From Alcaligenaceae bacterium (lineage in GTDB: Bacteria > Pseudomonadota > Gammaproteobacteria > Burkholderiales > Burkholderiaceae_B), in assembly GCA_947379755.1 (NCBI GenBank), contig CANCOC010000024.1, positions 1 to 40,837 on the forward strand: 40,837 nucleotides of DNA, written 5' to 3'. Below the pieces are notes generated by a model. The model saw only the letters and a list, made by a program, of their open reading frames with translations. It did no database searches and had not been told where the DNA came from. A program made the translations under genes and the position numbers. This document shows, piece by piece, positions 1 to 8,199 of this stretch (the stretch's first letter is position 1; each line of letters opens with the position of its first letter).

Positions 1-3000
1 TACTGCTGAGCGAACTTGTCCATCTCTACGAAGCTGACCGCGCAGGTAAACGTGCCCACCGTCTTGAAAAAGCATTCTCCTGGCAGGATCATCTATTCTG
101 GCTTTCCCGACAGGATATTGCGCAAGCACAACTGCATTGGCAACGGCATCTCCAGGAGCTGACAGAACCCAGCCGTTTGCAATTGCCGGCGCCTACAGTC
201 GCCCAGCAGGGAATGGGCAATGCCAGCCTGACGCTCAGCGAACATGCAACCACTCAGTTTGACCAGTTTTCACGACAGCATGGCCTGACTCCGGCCAGCG
301 TACTGCAAGGGCTGTTTGCCCTTATTCTAGCCAGAATGAGCGCGATGAATCATATCGTCATTGGCAGTGTGCGAAATGGTCGCTCCAGTCAATTGCCTGG
401 CATAGAACAGGCGCTTGGACTATTTATCGATACTCTGCCACTATACATAAGAGTCGATACCAACCAGACCCTGCTGCAATGGCTGCGAGAGCAACAAAAC
501 ACCCAGGTTGAACTCGATTCCGTTGCACACATCGGTCTGGCAGCGATCCAGGCGCTTGCAGGTATGCAAAGCGAAGCACTATTTGAAACATTATTTGTTT
601 TCGAAAATTATTCTCGCGAATCGGTTGAACAGTCTGCCAGTTCACTTAAACAGATCAATTCAAATATTGATGATGGTGCACATTACCCAGTAACGCTGCT
701 CGCAGTGCCCGGGAAAGCCATGCTATTGCGCTTGAATTTTGATCATGCACGCATGGACACAGAACAGGCGCAACACCTGCTCGAGCGACTGGCACGGTTT
801 ATCCAGACGTTGCCTGCACTGGGCAACAGACCACTGCCCTCGCTTTCGATCGCAACCGAAGATGAACACCAGACCCTCCTGGCTCTTTCACGTGGCCCGA
901 CACTTCAATCGCTTCAAGATGCGACAGTCGCTACGTTTATTGAACAGTTTACAAAACAAGTCCATCGCACTCCTGAAGCGATTGCACTCAAGTTTCAACA
1001 ACGTGCAAATGACGAGTCACTCACCTACCGGGCGCTGGATGAACGCAGCACGCAACTCGCCAGACATTTAATCAAGCGAGGTATTGGTCCGGACCAGACC
1101 GTGGCTATTTTGCTCGATCGCTCAGTCACCATGTTAATGGCGATGATTGCAGTCCAGAAGGCAGGTGCTGCATATCTCCCCCTTGATCCTGAATACCCCC
1201 AGGAGCGTTTACGCTTCATGCTCAGCGATAGTGCCACTCAGTGCCTGATCACGAGCGGTTCTCATATTGCGAGCTTGGTCGATCAGCCGTTAACAACACT
1301 CCCCGCCATCCTGGATATGGATGATCCTGCAATCATTGAGGCGATCGGACGTCATTCTTCTGTCGCGATTACAGAGCAGGAAATTCTGACATCTCTGAGC
1401 CCCGATCATCTGGCATACATCATTTACACTTCAGGCAGTACCGGTGTGCCAAAAGGAGTGGCCATCACCCGTCATGCTCTGGGTCTGTTCCTGGCGTCCA
1501 TCAACAAGATTATTGAGATGACCGACGCTGATCAGCTGTTAGCTATCACCACGATCGGCTTTGATATAGCCGGCCTTGAGCTGTATCTGCCGCTTTGTGT
1601 CGGCGCATGTGTTGTCCTGCTGGATGCGGAGGCGAGCCGAGATCCTGTAGCAATCGCCCAGGCAGTCAGGCTTCATGACATCACAGCGATTCAGGCTACC
1701 CCATCGCTGTGGGAAATGATCCTGACCGAGCCCATGCCTCACACAGTACGCGTCCTGACAGGTGGCGAGGCCTTGTCACAACGCCTGGCCAGACAATTAC
1801 AAAAACTCGGACCGGTCACCAACCTTTACGGACCAACCGAGGCAACTATCTGGGCCAGTACACAATCGGTTGATGCTACCGACTTGACCGAGGGTTCCGT
1901 TGCGGTCGCAATTGGAAAACCCATGCCTGGCTACGATATTTATGTTCTGGACGAAAGACTTGAACTTGTGCCCGATGGTGTTGTTGGTGAGCTCTACATC
2001 GCCGGTCCAGCCCTGGCACGTGGTTACCTGGGACGTCCCGGACTGAGTGCGGAAAGATTTGTAGCGTGTGGTTTTGGCGCTCACGGGCAACGGATGTATC
2101 GCACAGGCGATCTGGCACGCCGGCGCAGCGATGGCTCAATCGTGTATCTGAGTCGCGCCGATGATCAAGTCAAAATTCACGGGCACCGCATCGAACTTGG
2201 CGAGATCGATTCAGCCATTCTCGATTGCCCTGGCGTGCATCAATCGGTCACGATGACACGCCAAAGCCCGACAGCTGGCACACAACTGATTTCCTACCTT
2301 GTTGTGGACCAGAGTCATCAAGCCTTTGATCAGGTGCGTGATGAGGCCGAGGCGCGCTTAAAACTCGAATGGCAGGAGATTTACGAAACCAGCTATAAGA
2401 ATGCGCAATCTGACAGTGTCGATTTTGATATTGAGATCTGGCTGAGTGCCTACTCACGCAAACCGATTCCTGCCATTGAAATGGCGAGCTGGCAAAGCCG
2501 GACCATCGAACGCGTGCTAGCGACTCATCCGTCAAACGTATGGGAAATTGGCTGTGGTTCTGGCCTGGTCATGTGGAAAATCATTGATCACATCGATCAC
2601 TATTTCGGCACTGATATTTCTGAGCATACGATTCATAAACTTCAGAATTTACTTCAGGAAAGACAGCTCAGGCACATCAGGCTTGAGTGTCGTGAAGCAG
2701 CTGATCCAGTTCATTTTGATGGCACACCTTTCGACCTTGTCATTTTAAATTCAGTCATTCAATATTTCCCCGGGGTCAAATACCTTGAGCGCGTATTGAC
2801 ACTTGCCACGCGGGCAACCAGCCGCTCCTTATTCATAGGTGACGTCAGATCGCTCGCGCATCAAAAGGCATTCTGGACTTCAGTTGAGTTATTCCAGGCG
2901 ACAGATGCAGAGCCTGCATCAGCTGTTGCAATTCGCAGTGCCGAGCGGTTAAAAAATGATCTGGAACTGCTGGTTGATCCAGATTTTTTCTGGCATCTCT

Positions 3001-4751
3001 CAGCACAGAAACAAAATCACTGCACCGTCGAAATTGAAATTAAACGGGGTACGTTCGCCAACGAAATGTCGGGCTGGCGTTATGACGTCACACTGACACG
3101 TCAAGATGACCTCAGCCTGCTTGTTGCACACCGTACTGTGCAGTGGAGCACGCTTGAACAGATCCGAACCATGTTGTGCAACAACCGGGGCGAGTCCCTC
3201 GAAGTGCTGCATATTCCCAACCATCGCGTTGCTGCAGATGTGTGGGCCTCGGAGTACATTGACACCTTTAATGGCAGTATTGGCGAACTCAAGTCCATTG
3301 CGCGTCGCGCCACCCAGGGAGCCATTGATCCGGACCTGCTTTATCAACTGGCAGATGAAATGGATGTCCGGTTGCGCCTGACCTGGTCATCCACGGATCT
3401 GACACAGATTCATGCGTTATTTGAAAGTAAAAAGCAACCACTTCAAAACTGGCGCCCTGGCTTTGATGAAGCACCGCACCTGCTCACCAGCAATCCCCTT
3501 CATCAACATATCGAGGCGGACTTGATCGATCAGATCCGCAATCAAATCAGCAGGGCGTTGCCTGAGTATATGGTTCCATCAGCGGTCATGGTTCTCGCGC
3601 AACTCCCCCTGACGCCAAATGGCAAGCTCGACCGGCGTGCACTGCCTGAAATCAATGCACGTTCCAGCAAACAACTTTACCGTTCTCCAGAAACGGGGCA
3701 TCAAGCGCTGATCTGCCGTTTGTTTGCTGAGCTGACCGGAGTAGACCCTGTCGGTATTGACGATAGCTTTTTTGCAATTGGCGGTCACTCCCTGCTGGCA
3801 ATGCGCTTGATTGCGCGCTTGCGGCATGAGTCAGGCATACAGTTACCCATGCGCATTCTTTTTGAGAATCCAACACCACTCAGTCTTGCACCCTATCTGA
3901 ATGCAACAGCGGCGCCTGCAACCTACAGCCCACTACTTCCACTCAGAAAAACCGGTACGCAGCCACCGCTCTTTTGCGTTCATCCTGCTGGAGGTGGAGG
4001 TTCAGTCTACAAAAACCTGTCTGATGCTCTGGGAGATGATCAACCTGTCTGGGCCTTGCAGGCACGCGGACTCGAAGAAGGCGAAACCTTCCACGAGAAT
4101 CTGGATGAAATGGTCAAGGCTTACATTACGGCCATACAAGCAGTCCAGCCAACCGGACCATATCACTTGCTTGGTACCTCACTGGGCGGGCTGATTGCTC
4201 ATGAAATGGCCTATCAGCTTGAACGTCAAGGTCAAACGGTAGCAGCCCTTATCATGCTTGATACTGCAACCGTACAACATGCTCCCGGCAACGCGCACGA
4301 TTCGAACGAACAACGTCAGCGCGCATTGCTACTGGCCATTGCGCAGGACGCTGGGATTACATCGGAATCTGTATCCATTGATAATGAAGAATTAGTTACC
4401 AGGGTCAGGGATCAAATGGCTCAGGTCGGCATGATTCCTCAAGGTACACCCGTCGATGGATTTAAACGCTTGCTCCAGCAGTCGATTGCCTCAAGCACAC
4501 TCACTGTTGGACGTACAAAGCAACGCTGCCATGCTGCAATCCTGCTATTTAAAGCGATGCTTGATCCCCAGCCTGAGGACTTAAGCCTGTTTGACTGGTC
4601 ACCCTTCACTGAGTCGCAGTTCAAAACCATTGACGTGCAGGCAAAACACTCCGACATGCTCTGGCAGCCTGACTCCTACCCGCATATCGCTGAGTGTGTG
4701 CGTCGCTATTTGAACGCATCCTCTCACTCAACTTTAATGAATGTTGAATAA
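1..4751 (+). CDS. Non-ribosomal peptide synthetase, terminal module C-A(N-MT)-PCP-TE, 5' partial
   Basis: The frame is open from the left edge (first full codon at nt 3), so the protein starts outside the window. The TTG at 177 lies inside the condensation domain and is not a start. Order by nt: the C-terminal part of a condensation domain (3 to about 840, with the LGLFIDTLPL core; HHxxxDG is off-window); adenylation domain with YTSGSTGVPKG at 1425-1457, NLYGPTEAT near 1830 and QVKIHGHRIELGEID near 2170; an inserted SAM methyltransferase (about 2330-3420, EIGCGSG at 2544-2564); the A10 core NGKLD with Lys at 3624; a carrier domain GGHS with pantetheine Ser at 3789; and a thioesterase with GTSLGG Ser at 4179 and His at 4647. 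My hand-read specificity code is DILQLGLIWK, the known glycine code. Inference: it adds N-methylglycine and releases the peptide by hydrolysis or cyclisation. The JmjC oxygenase gene follows after 2 nt. Confidence 0.96.
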   Translation, partial: LLSELVHLYEADRAGKRAHRLEKAFSWQDHLFWLSRQDIAQAQLHWQRHLQELTEPSRLQLPAPTVAQQGMGNASLTLSEHATTQFDQFSRQHGLTPASVLQGLFALILARMSAMNHIVIGSVRNGRSSQLPGIEQALGLFIDTLPLYIRVDTNQTLLQWLREQQNTQVELDSVAHIGLAAIQALAGMQSEALFETLFVFENYSRESVEQSASSLKQINSNIDDGAHYPVTLLAVPGKAMLLRLNFDHARMDTEQAQHLLERLARFIQTLPALGNRPLPSLSIATEDEHQTLLALSRGPTLQSLQDATVATFIEQFTKQVHRTPEAIALKFQQRANDESLTYRALDERSTQLARHLIKRGIGPDQTVAILLDRSVTMLMAMIAVQKAGAAYLPLDPEYPQERLRFMLSDSATQCLITSGSHIASLVDQPLTTLPAILDMDDPAIIEAIGRHSSVAITEQEILTSLSPDHLAYIIYTSGSTGVPKGVAITRHALGLFLASINKIIEMTDADQLLAITTIGFDIAGLELYLPLCVGACVVLLDAEASRDPVAIAQAVRLHDITAIQATPSLWEMILTEPMPHTVRVLTGGEALSQRLARQLQKLGPVTNLYGPTEATIWASTQSVDATDLTEGSVAVAIGKPMPGYDIYVLDERLELVPDGVVGELYIAGPALARGYLGRPGLSAERFVACGFGAHGQRMYRTGDLARRRSDGSIVYLSRADDQVKIHGHRIELGEIDSAILDCPGVHQSVTMTRQSPTAGTQLISYLVVDQSHQAFDQVRDEAEARLKLEWQEIYETSYKNAQSDSVDFDIEIWLSAYSRKPIPAIEMASWQSRTIERVLATHPSNVWEIGCGSGLVMWKIIDHIDHYFGTDISEHTIHKLQNLLQERQLRHIRLECREAADPVHFDGTPFDLVILNSVIQYFPGVKYLERVLTLATRATSRSLFIGDVRSLAHQKAFWTSVELFQATDAEPASAVAIRSAERLKNDLELLVDPDFFWHLSAQKQNHCTVEIEIKRGTFANEMSGWRYDVTLTRQDDLSLLVAHRTVQWSTLEQIRTMLCNNRGESLEVLHIPNHRVAADVWASEYIDTFNGSIGELKSIARRATQGAIDPDLLYQLADEMDVRLRLTWSSTDLTQIHALFESKKQPLQNWRPGFDEAPHLLTSNPLHQHIEADLIDQIRNQISRALPEYMVPSAVMVLAQLPLTPNGKLDRRALPEINARSSKQLYRSPETGHQALICRLFAELTGVDPVGIDDSFFAIGGHSLLAMRLIARLRHESGIQLPMRILFENPTPLSLAPYLNATAAPATYSPLLPLRKTGTQPPLFCVHPAGGGGSVYKNLSDALGDDQPVWALQARGLEEGETFHENLDEMVKAYITAIQAVQPTGPYHLLGTSLGGLIAHEMAYQLERQGQTVAALIMLDTATVQHAPGNAHDSNEQRQRALLLAIAQDAGITSESVSIDNEELVTRVRDQMAQVGMIPQGTPVDGFKRLLQQSIASSTLTVGRTKQRCHAAILLFKAMLDPQPEDLSLFDWSPFTESQFKTIDVQAKHSDMLWQPDSYPHIAECVRRYLNASSHSTLMNVE

Positions 4752-4753
4752 AA

Positions 4754-5644
4754 ATGTCTGATAAAAATACATCCCCAAAAGATAAATACACAGAAATGGG
4801 CGCGGTACCACGCGTGTCCATTCATGACCTCACACCACAGCGGTTTTACAGAGAGTTTAAAAAATGGGGCAAGCCAGTTGTCATCACCCACGCACTCGAT
4901 TCTGCCATTCCTGTTGATATTGAAAAGCTGGTGTCGTATGTGGGTGACACGGTTGTTGCAACCAGGGAATATGGCGCAGAAAGGTTTTCACGTCCCAAAA
5001 CAGAATGGAAATCCTATTGCGAAATGCAGCAACGTACGATTGCCGAATACTGCGAACTCCTCAAGGATGGCTCGGCCCGCGAAAGACACATCTATCTTGC
5101 TCTCATTGAAATGGGTCATACGCCCCTGCGCCAGCTCATCGGGCCCTGCATTGATCTGATTGAAAAAAATACGGGTTTGAATAAGCAACCCTCGATCGAT
5201 ATGAATCTCTGGGTCGGACCGTGCGGGCACGTTGAGCCCTTGCATTTTGACGGGCTCGACGGCACTCTTTCCCAATTCCGGGGGACTAAACGCGTTTCTC
5301 TTTTTAGTCCAGGCCAAACCCGCAACCTGTACCCATTCCCTCTTTCTCACGGGAAAATGCCAGCTACCTTCAGTCAACCATACATAGATCAACCCGACTT
5401 CAAGCAGTTCCCACGGCTGGCCGATGCCTTGCCACATCGTAAAATTATCATTCTTGCAGAGGGAGAGACTCTGTACATGCCAGTAGGCTGGTGGCACGAA
5501 ATCGAATCACTTGGCGAGGGCTACATATGCTCAATCAACCGTTTCTGGAATGTTGATCCTGCCTGGCGTTACGCATTGGCACCGAGAGCAGCATTTTTCC
5601 AACTTTTGAGCAAAATGATGCGAACTCGCAAAATTAAAAACTGA
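4754..5644 (+). CDS. JmjC/cupin-like Fe(II)/2-oxoglutarate-dependent oxygenase
   Basis: A 296-residue soluble protein of the cupin_8/JmjC-like hydroxylase family. The iron facial triad is visible as H164-x-D166 in EPLHFDGLDG and the distal H249 in MPVGWWHEIES. K179 in FRGTKRVSLFSP is at the usual 2-oxoglutarate-binding lysine position. Such enzymes hydroxylate amino-acid side chains in proteins or carrier-bound peptides. The ATG is 2 nt after the NRPS stop codon, so the two genes are almost certainly cotranscribed and translationally coupled. This context suggests a tailoring hydroxylase for the NRPS product; the substrate itself is not shown by the sequence. A perfect hairpin lies directly downstream. 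No signal peptide or membrane segment is seen. Family assignment is firm, role is inferred. Confidence 0.88.
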   Translation: MSDKNTSPKDKYTEMGAVPRVSIHDLTPQRFYREFKKWGKPVVITHALDSAIPVDIEKLVSYVGDTVVATREYGAERFSRPKTEWKSYCEMQQRTIAEYCELLKDGSARERHIYLALIEMGHTPLRQLIGPCIDLIEKNTGLNKQPSIDMNLWVGPCGHVEPLHFDGLDGTLSQFRGTKRVSLFSPGQTRNLYPFPLSHGKMPATFSQPYIDQPDFKQFPRLADALPHRKIIILAEGETLYMPVGWWHEIESLGEGYICSINRFWNVDPAWRYALAPRAAFFQLLSKMMRTRKIKN

Positions 5645-5648
5645 AAAA

Positions 5649-5680
5649 AAGCTGATTGCATATTTGTATGCAATCAGCTT
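5649..5680. terminator. Perfect 14-bp hairpin, intrinsic terminator between convergent genes
   Basis: The arms 5649-5662 and 5667-5680 are exact reverse complements (14 bp) around a 4-nt loop. A run of A precedes the left arm (5644-5650), which becomes a U-tract after the hairpin for minus-strand transcripts. It is therefore a textbook terminator for the PhyH gene ending at 5715. It also lies a few bases after the plus-strand stop at 5644 and can cap the NRPS operon, though without a strong U-tract in that direction. Confidence 0.8.
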
Positions 5681-5714
5681 GGATCATGCGTCGTACTGTA
5701 AATATTCTGACGAT

Positions 5715-6539
5715 TTACACCATCGGAAAAGCACTACCCTGAAAGATATCACCTGGCTTGATATTGGACTGTGCATCAAATGCCTGCGCTTCATTCAGGC
5801 CATCAGGCCGGGGAGCAAAAACAGCCTCTTCGACCACAAATCTGAGAGATAATCCGCGGCGCTGTTTATCGAGCGTCACGTTGGGACCTGAGTAGTGCCA
5901 GACATACCCATCATGCAGAATCATGTCATGCTGATTCATTTCCATCAGACGTAATTCATAGCCCTCGGACTCGGGATCGACAGGAATCAGCGCACGGCTT
6001 TCATTGCTAAAAGCCTCATTGCTATACAGATCGACCGTCGCGCGCAGCTCGCCCTTATGTGTTTTCTTGGCATAGACCAGCGCACCAGAATCTTTAGTCA
6101 CTGCCTCAAAGGGAATCCAGACTGCCACCTGATTATTGGGTTTCAAAGGATAGTAGGAAGCATCCTGATGCCACTGAAGCAGAGCACCAACTTCTGGCGG
6201 TTTATTGAATACGATCGTCTCGAGCAATTGCAAACGTAACGGTGTACCGTCGTCATTCGTGAAATGCTCGCGGATGACAGGGACAACGTTTTGAATCATC
6301 AGATCCCATGCTTCAGGGTACTCATCATAGCCACAGAATCTGGTGACTTTATTGCCTTTTACGTGCAGCCAGAATGCAATTCTTGGCTTATCGCGAGGAG
6401 TCTCCTGGCAGGTCAGTGTCCGGTCTAAATAATCATACTTAGTCGATGTCTGCCCAATCAGTGTTGAATTTATGCAATTTTCAATCAGCGTGACACCGTC
6501 ATCGAGATACTCTTGCCCAAGCTTGCTTGTTGCCAACAT
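5715..6539 (-). CDS. Phytanoyl-CoA dioxygenase (PhyH) family protein
   Basis: A 274-residue protein of the PhyH family of Fe(II)/2-oxoglutarate oxygenases. The iron ligands read as H124-x-D126 in LLQWHQDASYYP and H215 in WHYSGPNVT. The 2-oxoglutarate-binding arginine is in the QRRGLSLRF segment (R227/R228). An acidic, proline-containing loop lies between the two halves, and no signal peptide or membrane helix is seen. The gene converges on the NRPS-JmjC unit and shares its terminator hairpin. Bacterial PhyH enzymes often hydroxylate or halogenate small molecules, including amino acids for NRPS pathways. A role in the same cluster is plausible but rests only on position. Upstream is a long AT-rich region likely to carry its promoter. 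Confidence 0.88.
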   Translation of the reverse strand: MLATSKLGQEYLDDGVTLIENCINSTLIGQTSTKYDYLDRTLTCQETPRDKPRIAFWLHVKGNKVTRFCGYDEYPEAWDLMIQNVVPVIREHFTNDDGTPLRLQLLETIVFNKPPEVGALLQWHQDASYYPLKPNNQVAVWIPFEAVTKDSGALVYAKKTHKGELRATVDLYSNEAFSNESRALIPVDPESEGYELRLMEMNQHDMILHDGYVWHYSGPNVTLDKQRRGLSLRFVVEEAVFAPRPDGLNEAQAFDAQSNIKPGDIFQGSAFPMV

Positions 6540-6859
6540 TTTAAAATCCCAGAACAGCTGTCATCTCGACGCCAATAAAAAATTACCTCTTCATTTATTA
6601 ACTTACTGTATTTTGATCTTTTAAAGCTCTCAATTACTGTTAAAAAGATGCGAAACATCATGACCCTCCAATGAATTTCCCCGAAAATACTTAATGATCG
6701 AGTGACTTTGAGAGAATTTAAGAGATTTTTCTTGGTCACAATAGTATATTTACTTGAGTGCTAAAAATTCTTAGCTAGTGTAAGCAAATGAGCCATCGCA
6801 GATGACTGCTTACATTTAATTATGGAAAAGAGTACCGTAAGCTCAACTGGACATGACAA
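6540..6859. other. 320-bp AT-rich divergent intergenic region
   Basis: This non-coding stretch separates the PhyH gene (minus) from the DUF2092-like gene (plus) and is clearly richer in A/T than the flanking genes. It must hold both divergent promoters, but I cannot assign a convincing -35/-10 pair to either. The only clear structured element is the 8-bp inverted repeat at 6779-6814, listed separately. Short open frames here have no coding character. Confidence 0.6.
6779..6814. promoter_or_regulatory. Inverted repeat TGTAAGCA-N20-TGCTTACA, possible operator or leader stem
   Basis: The arms 6779-6786 and 6807-6814 are perfect 8-bp reverse complements with a 20-nt spacer, 45 bp upstream of the ATG at 6860. 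The position fits a repressor or activator site, or a stem in the mRNA leader. No specific regulator family is recognised from the bases. Confidence 0.35.
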
Positions 6860-7663
6860 ATGAAAAAAATAAAAAGGTTTAGTGTTGGCTGCTTATGTCT
6901 TATCACACTGGGGGTTGCCTACGCACAACCGGCTCAAGTGGGCGCTTCGCAAACAAAACAGCAATCTTCCCTACCTATAGGCATGCCTGCAGTCGAACCC
7001 GCAGCCATGGCTTTATTGCAAACAATGAGCAATACGCTTGGCCCCGCCAAAACACTCCAGTTCGATACGATTGTCCAGTCCGACTATCCGTCCATTGATG
7101 GCATCCAGGTTGTCTATACGACAGCGGCTAGGGTTGCCATGCAACGCCCCAATAAGTTTGATGTGCTCGTTTCTGGCAACGGACCATCACACGAAATTTT
7201 ATATAACGGTAAAAAAATATTTGCTCATGTTCCGGACCGCAATATTGTTGCCGAAAGTGACTGTCCTGACACAATTGATAGTGCTGCTGCATTTGCCTAC
7301 GAAAAGGCAGGTCTATTTTTCCCAGGTGACGATCTGATTTTATCGAATCCCTTTGAACACCTGACAAGAGGATTAACAGATGCATTCGTAGTTGGAAAAA
7401 CCAAGTTGATTGGTGGTGTCGAGACAAACATCGTCGTATTGGCAGGCAACAACCTGCAGGGTCAACTATGGATTGGCGTCAAGGACAACCTCCCCTATAT
7501 GGCAACATGGTCATACCTCGGAGACAAGAGCCGTCCGAGAACAACGCTGACTTACAAGAATTGGAAACTCAATGCACCCATCCCTGCAAGCACGTTTGAC
7601 GCGTCACGTTTCGCGCAAGCATTAGTCACTGAGTTTTCACATCCAGAAGCACCTATCAAATAA
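6860..7663 (+). CDS. Exported DUF2092-like protein
   Basis: A 267-residue protein with a clear signal peptide: KKIKR n-region, hydrophobic core to about residue 20, and cleavage after AYA. The mature part resembles the DUF2092 family of periplasmic proteins, which appear to share an open beta-sheet fold with LolA-type lipoprotein carriers. Visible family-like stretches are the KTLQFDT strand near residue 65, the VAMQRPNKFDVLVSG segment, the LYNGKKIFAH hairpin and LQGQLWIGVKDNLPY. The function of DUF2092 proteins is not established; outer-membrane or lipid-related roles are only suggested by fold. The small His/Gly/Trp-rich exported protein begins 17 bp downstream with its own good ribosome-binding site, so the two probably form an operon. 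Family call is moderately confident. Confidence 0.8.
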   Translation: MKKIKRFSVGCLCLITLGVAYAQPAQVGASQTKQQSSLPIGMPAVEPAAMALLQTMSNTLGPAKTLQFDTIVQSDYPSIDGIQVVYTTAARVAMQRPNKFDVLVSGNGPSHEILYNGKKIFAHVPDRNIVAESDCPDTIDSAAAFAYEKAGLFFPGDDLILSNPFEHLTRGLTDAFVVGKTKLIGGVETNIVVLAGNNLQGQLWIGVKDNLPYMATWSYLGDKSRPRTTLTYKNWKLNAPIPASTFDASRFAQALVTEFSHPEAPIK

Positions 7664-7680
7664 CAGATCGGGAGATAGGC

Positions 7681-8151
7681 ATGAGGTTTTTAACCCTTGT
7701 TTTTTTAGGCTTGATCAGTCTGACTTCACTCACCATGAGTAGTGATGCAGAGGCTTACTGGCACGGCTATCGTGGTGGATGGCATGGCGGATGGGCAGGC
7801 GGCTGGCACGGCGGTTATGGCTGGCGTGGCGGACCAGGATGTTGGCGCTGCGGAGGTGGTTGGGGTCCCGGCCCTGTGATCGCAGCCGGTGTCGTTGGTG
7901 CGACCGCTGTTGGAGTGGCCGCAGCCGAGGCAGCACCACCGGCATACCTGCAGCAGGCTGCCCCTGTCGTGGTTGAGTCCGCACCGATATCAACGTCTTC
8001 GATCCCACCTATCGGATCAAAGTTTCCAGCGCTTTTACCCGGCTGTGCGCTGGCGCCAAGGAACGGTATCAATTTCTACCAATGCGAAGGCTTCAGAATG
8101 AGACCGTTGTACGGTGGCAATAATTTGTATTATCGCGTTGTTCCTGGCTGA
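7681..8151 (+). CDS. Small exported Gly/His/Trp-rich protein
   Basis: A 156-residue protein with a signal peptide (hydrophobic to about residue 20, DAEA before the mature start). Residues 26-60 are a low-complexity run of Tyr/Trp-His-Gly-Gly units such as WHGGWAGGWHGG, with a CWRC pair. A short alanine/valine-rich hydrophobic stretch follows near residues 62-80 and a proline-rich linker near 85-110. The C-terminal 45 residues carry two further cysteines (LPGCAL and FYQCEGF), so a disulfide-stabilised domain is likely. The start is set by a strong GGAGATAGGC ribosome-binding site just before the ATG. No family is recognised with confidence. Histidine-rich repeats could bind metal, but that is inference. 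It is the second gene after the DUF2092-like gene. Confidence 0.78.
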   Translation: MRFLTLVFLGLISLTSLTMSSDAEAYWHGYRGGWHGGWAGGWHGGYGWRGGPGCWRCGGGWGPGPVIAAGVVGATAVGVAAAEAAPPAYLQQAAPVVVESAPISTSSIPPIGSKFPALLPGCALAPRNGINFYQCEGFRMRPLYGGNNLYYRVVPG

Positions 8152-8199
8152 ACAAGCATACCGAGAACCAGAAACAAGTTCCGATCAGGCCTGAGCCCT

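Noticed and set aside
177-179. TTG as the start codon of the NRPS gene
   Set aside because: The frame is open to nt 3 and the upstream codons read as condensation-domain sequence (SWQDHLFWLSRQD...HWQRHL), so the gene begins outside the window.
4988-5497. A 169-codon minus-strand frame inside the JmjC oxygenase gene
   Set aside because: It covers the conserved iron-binding part of a convincing gene on the other strand and has no recognisable protein pattern.
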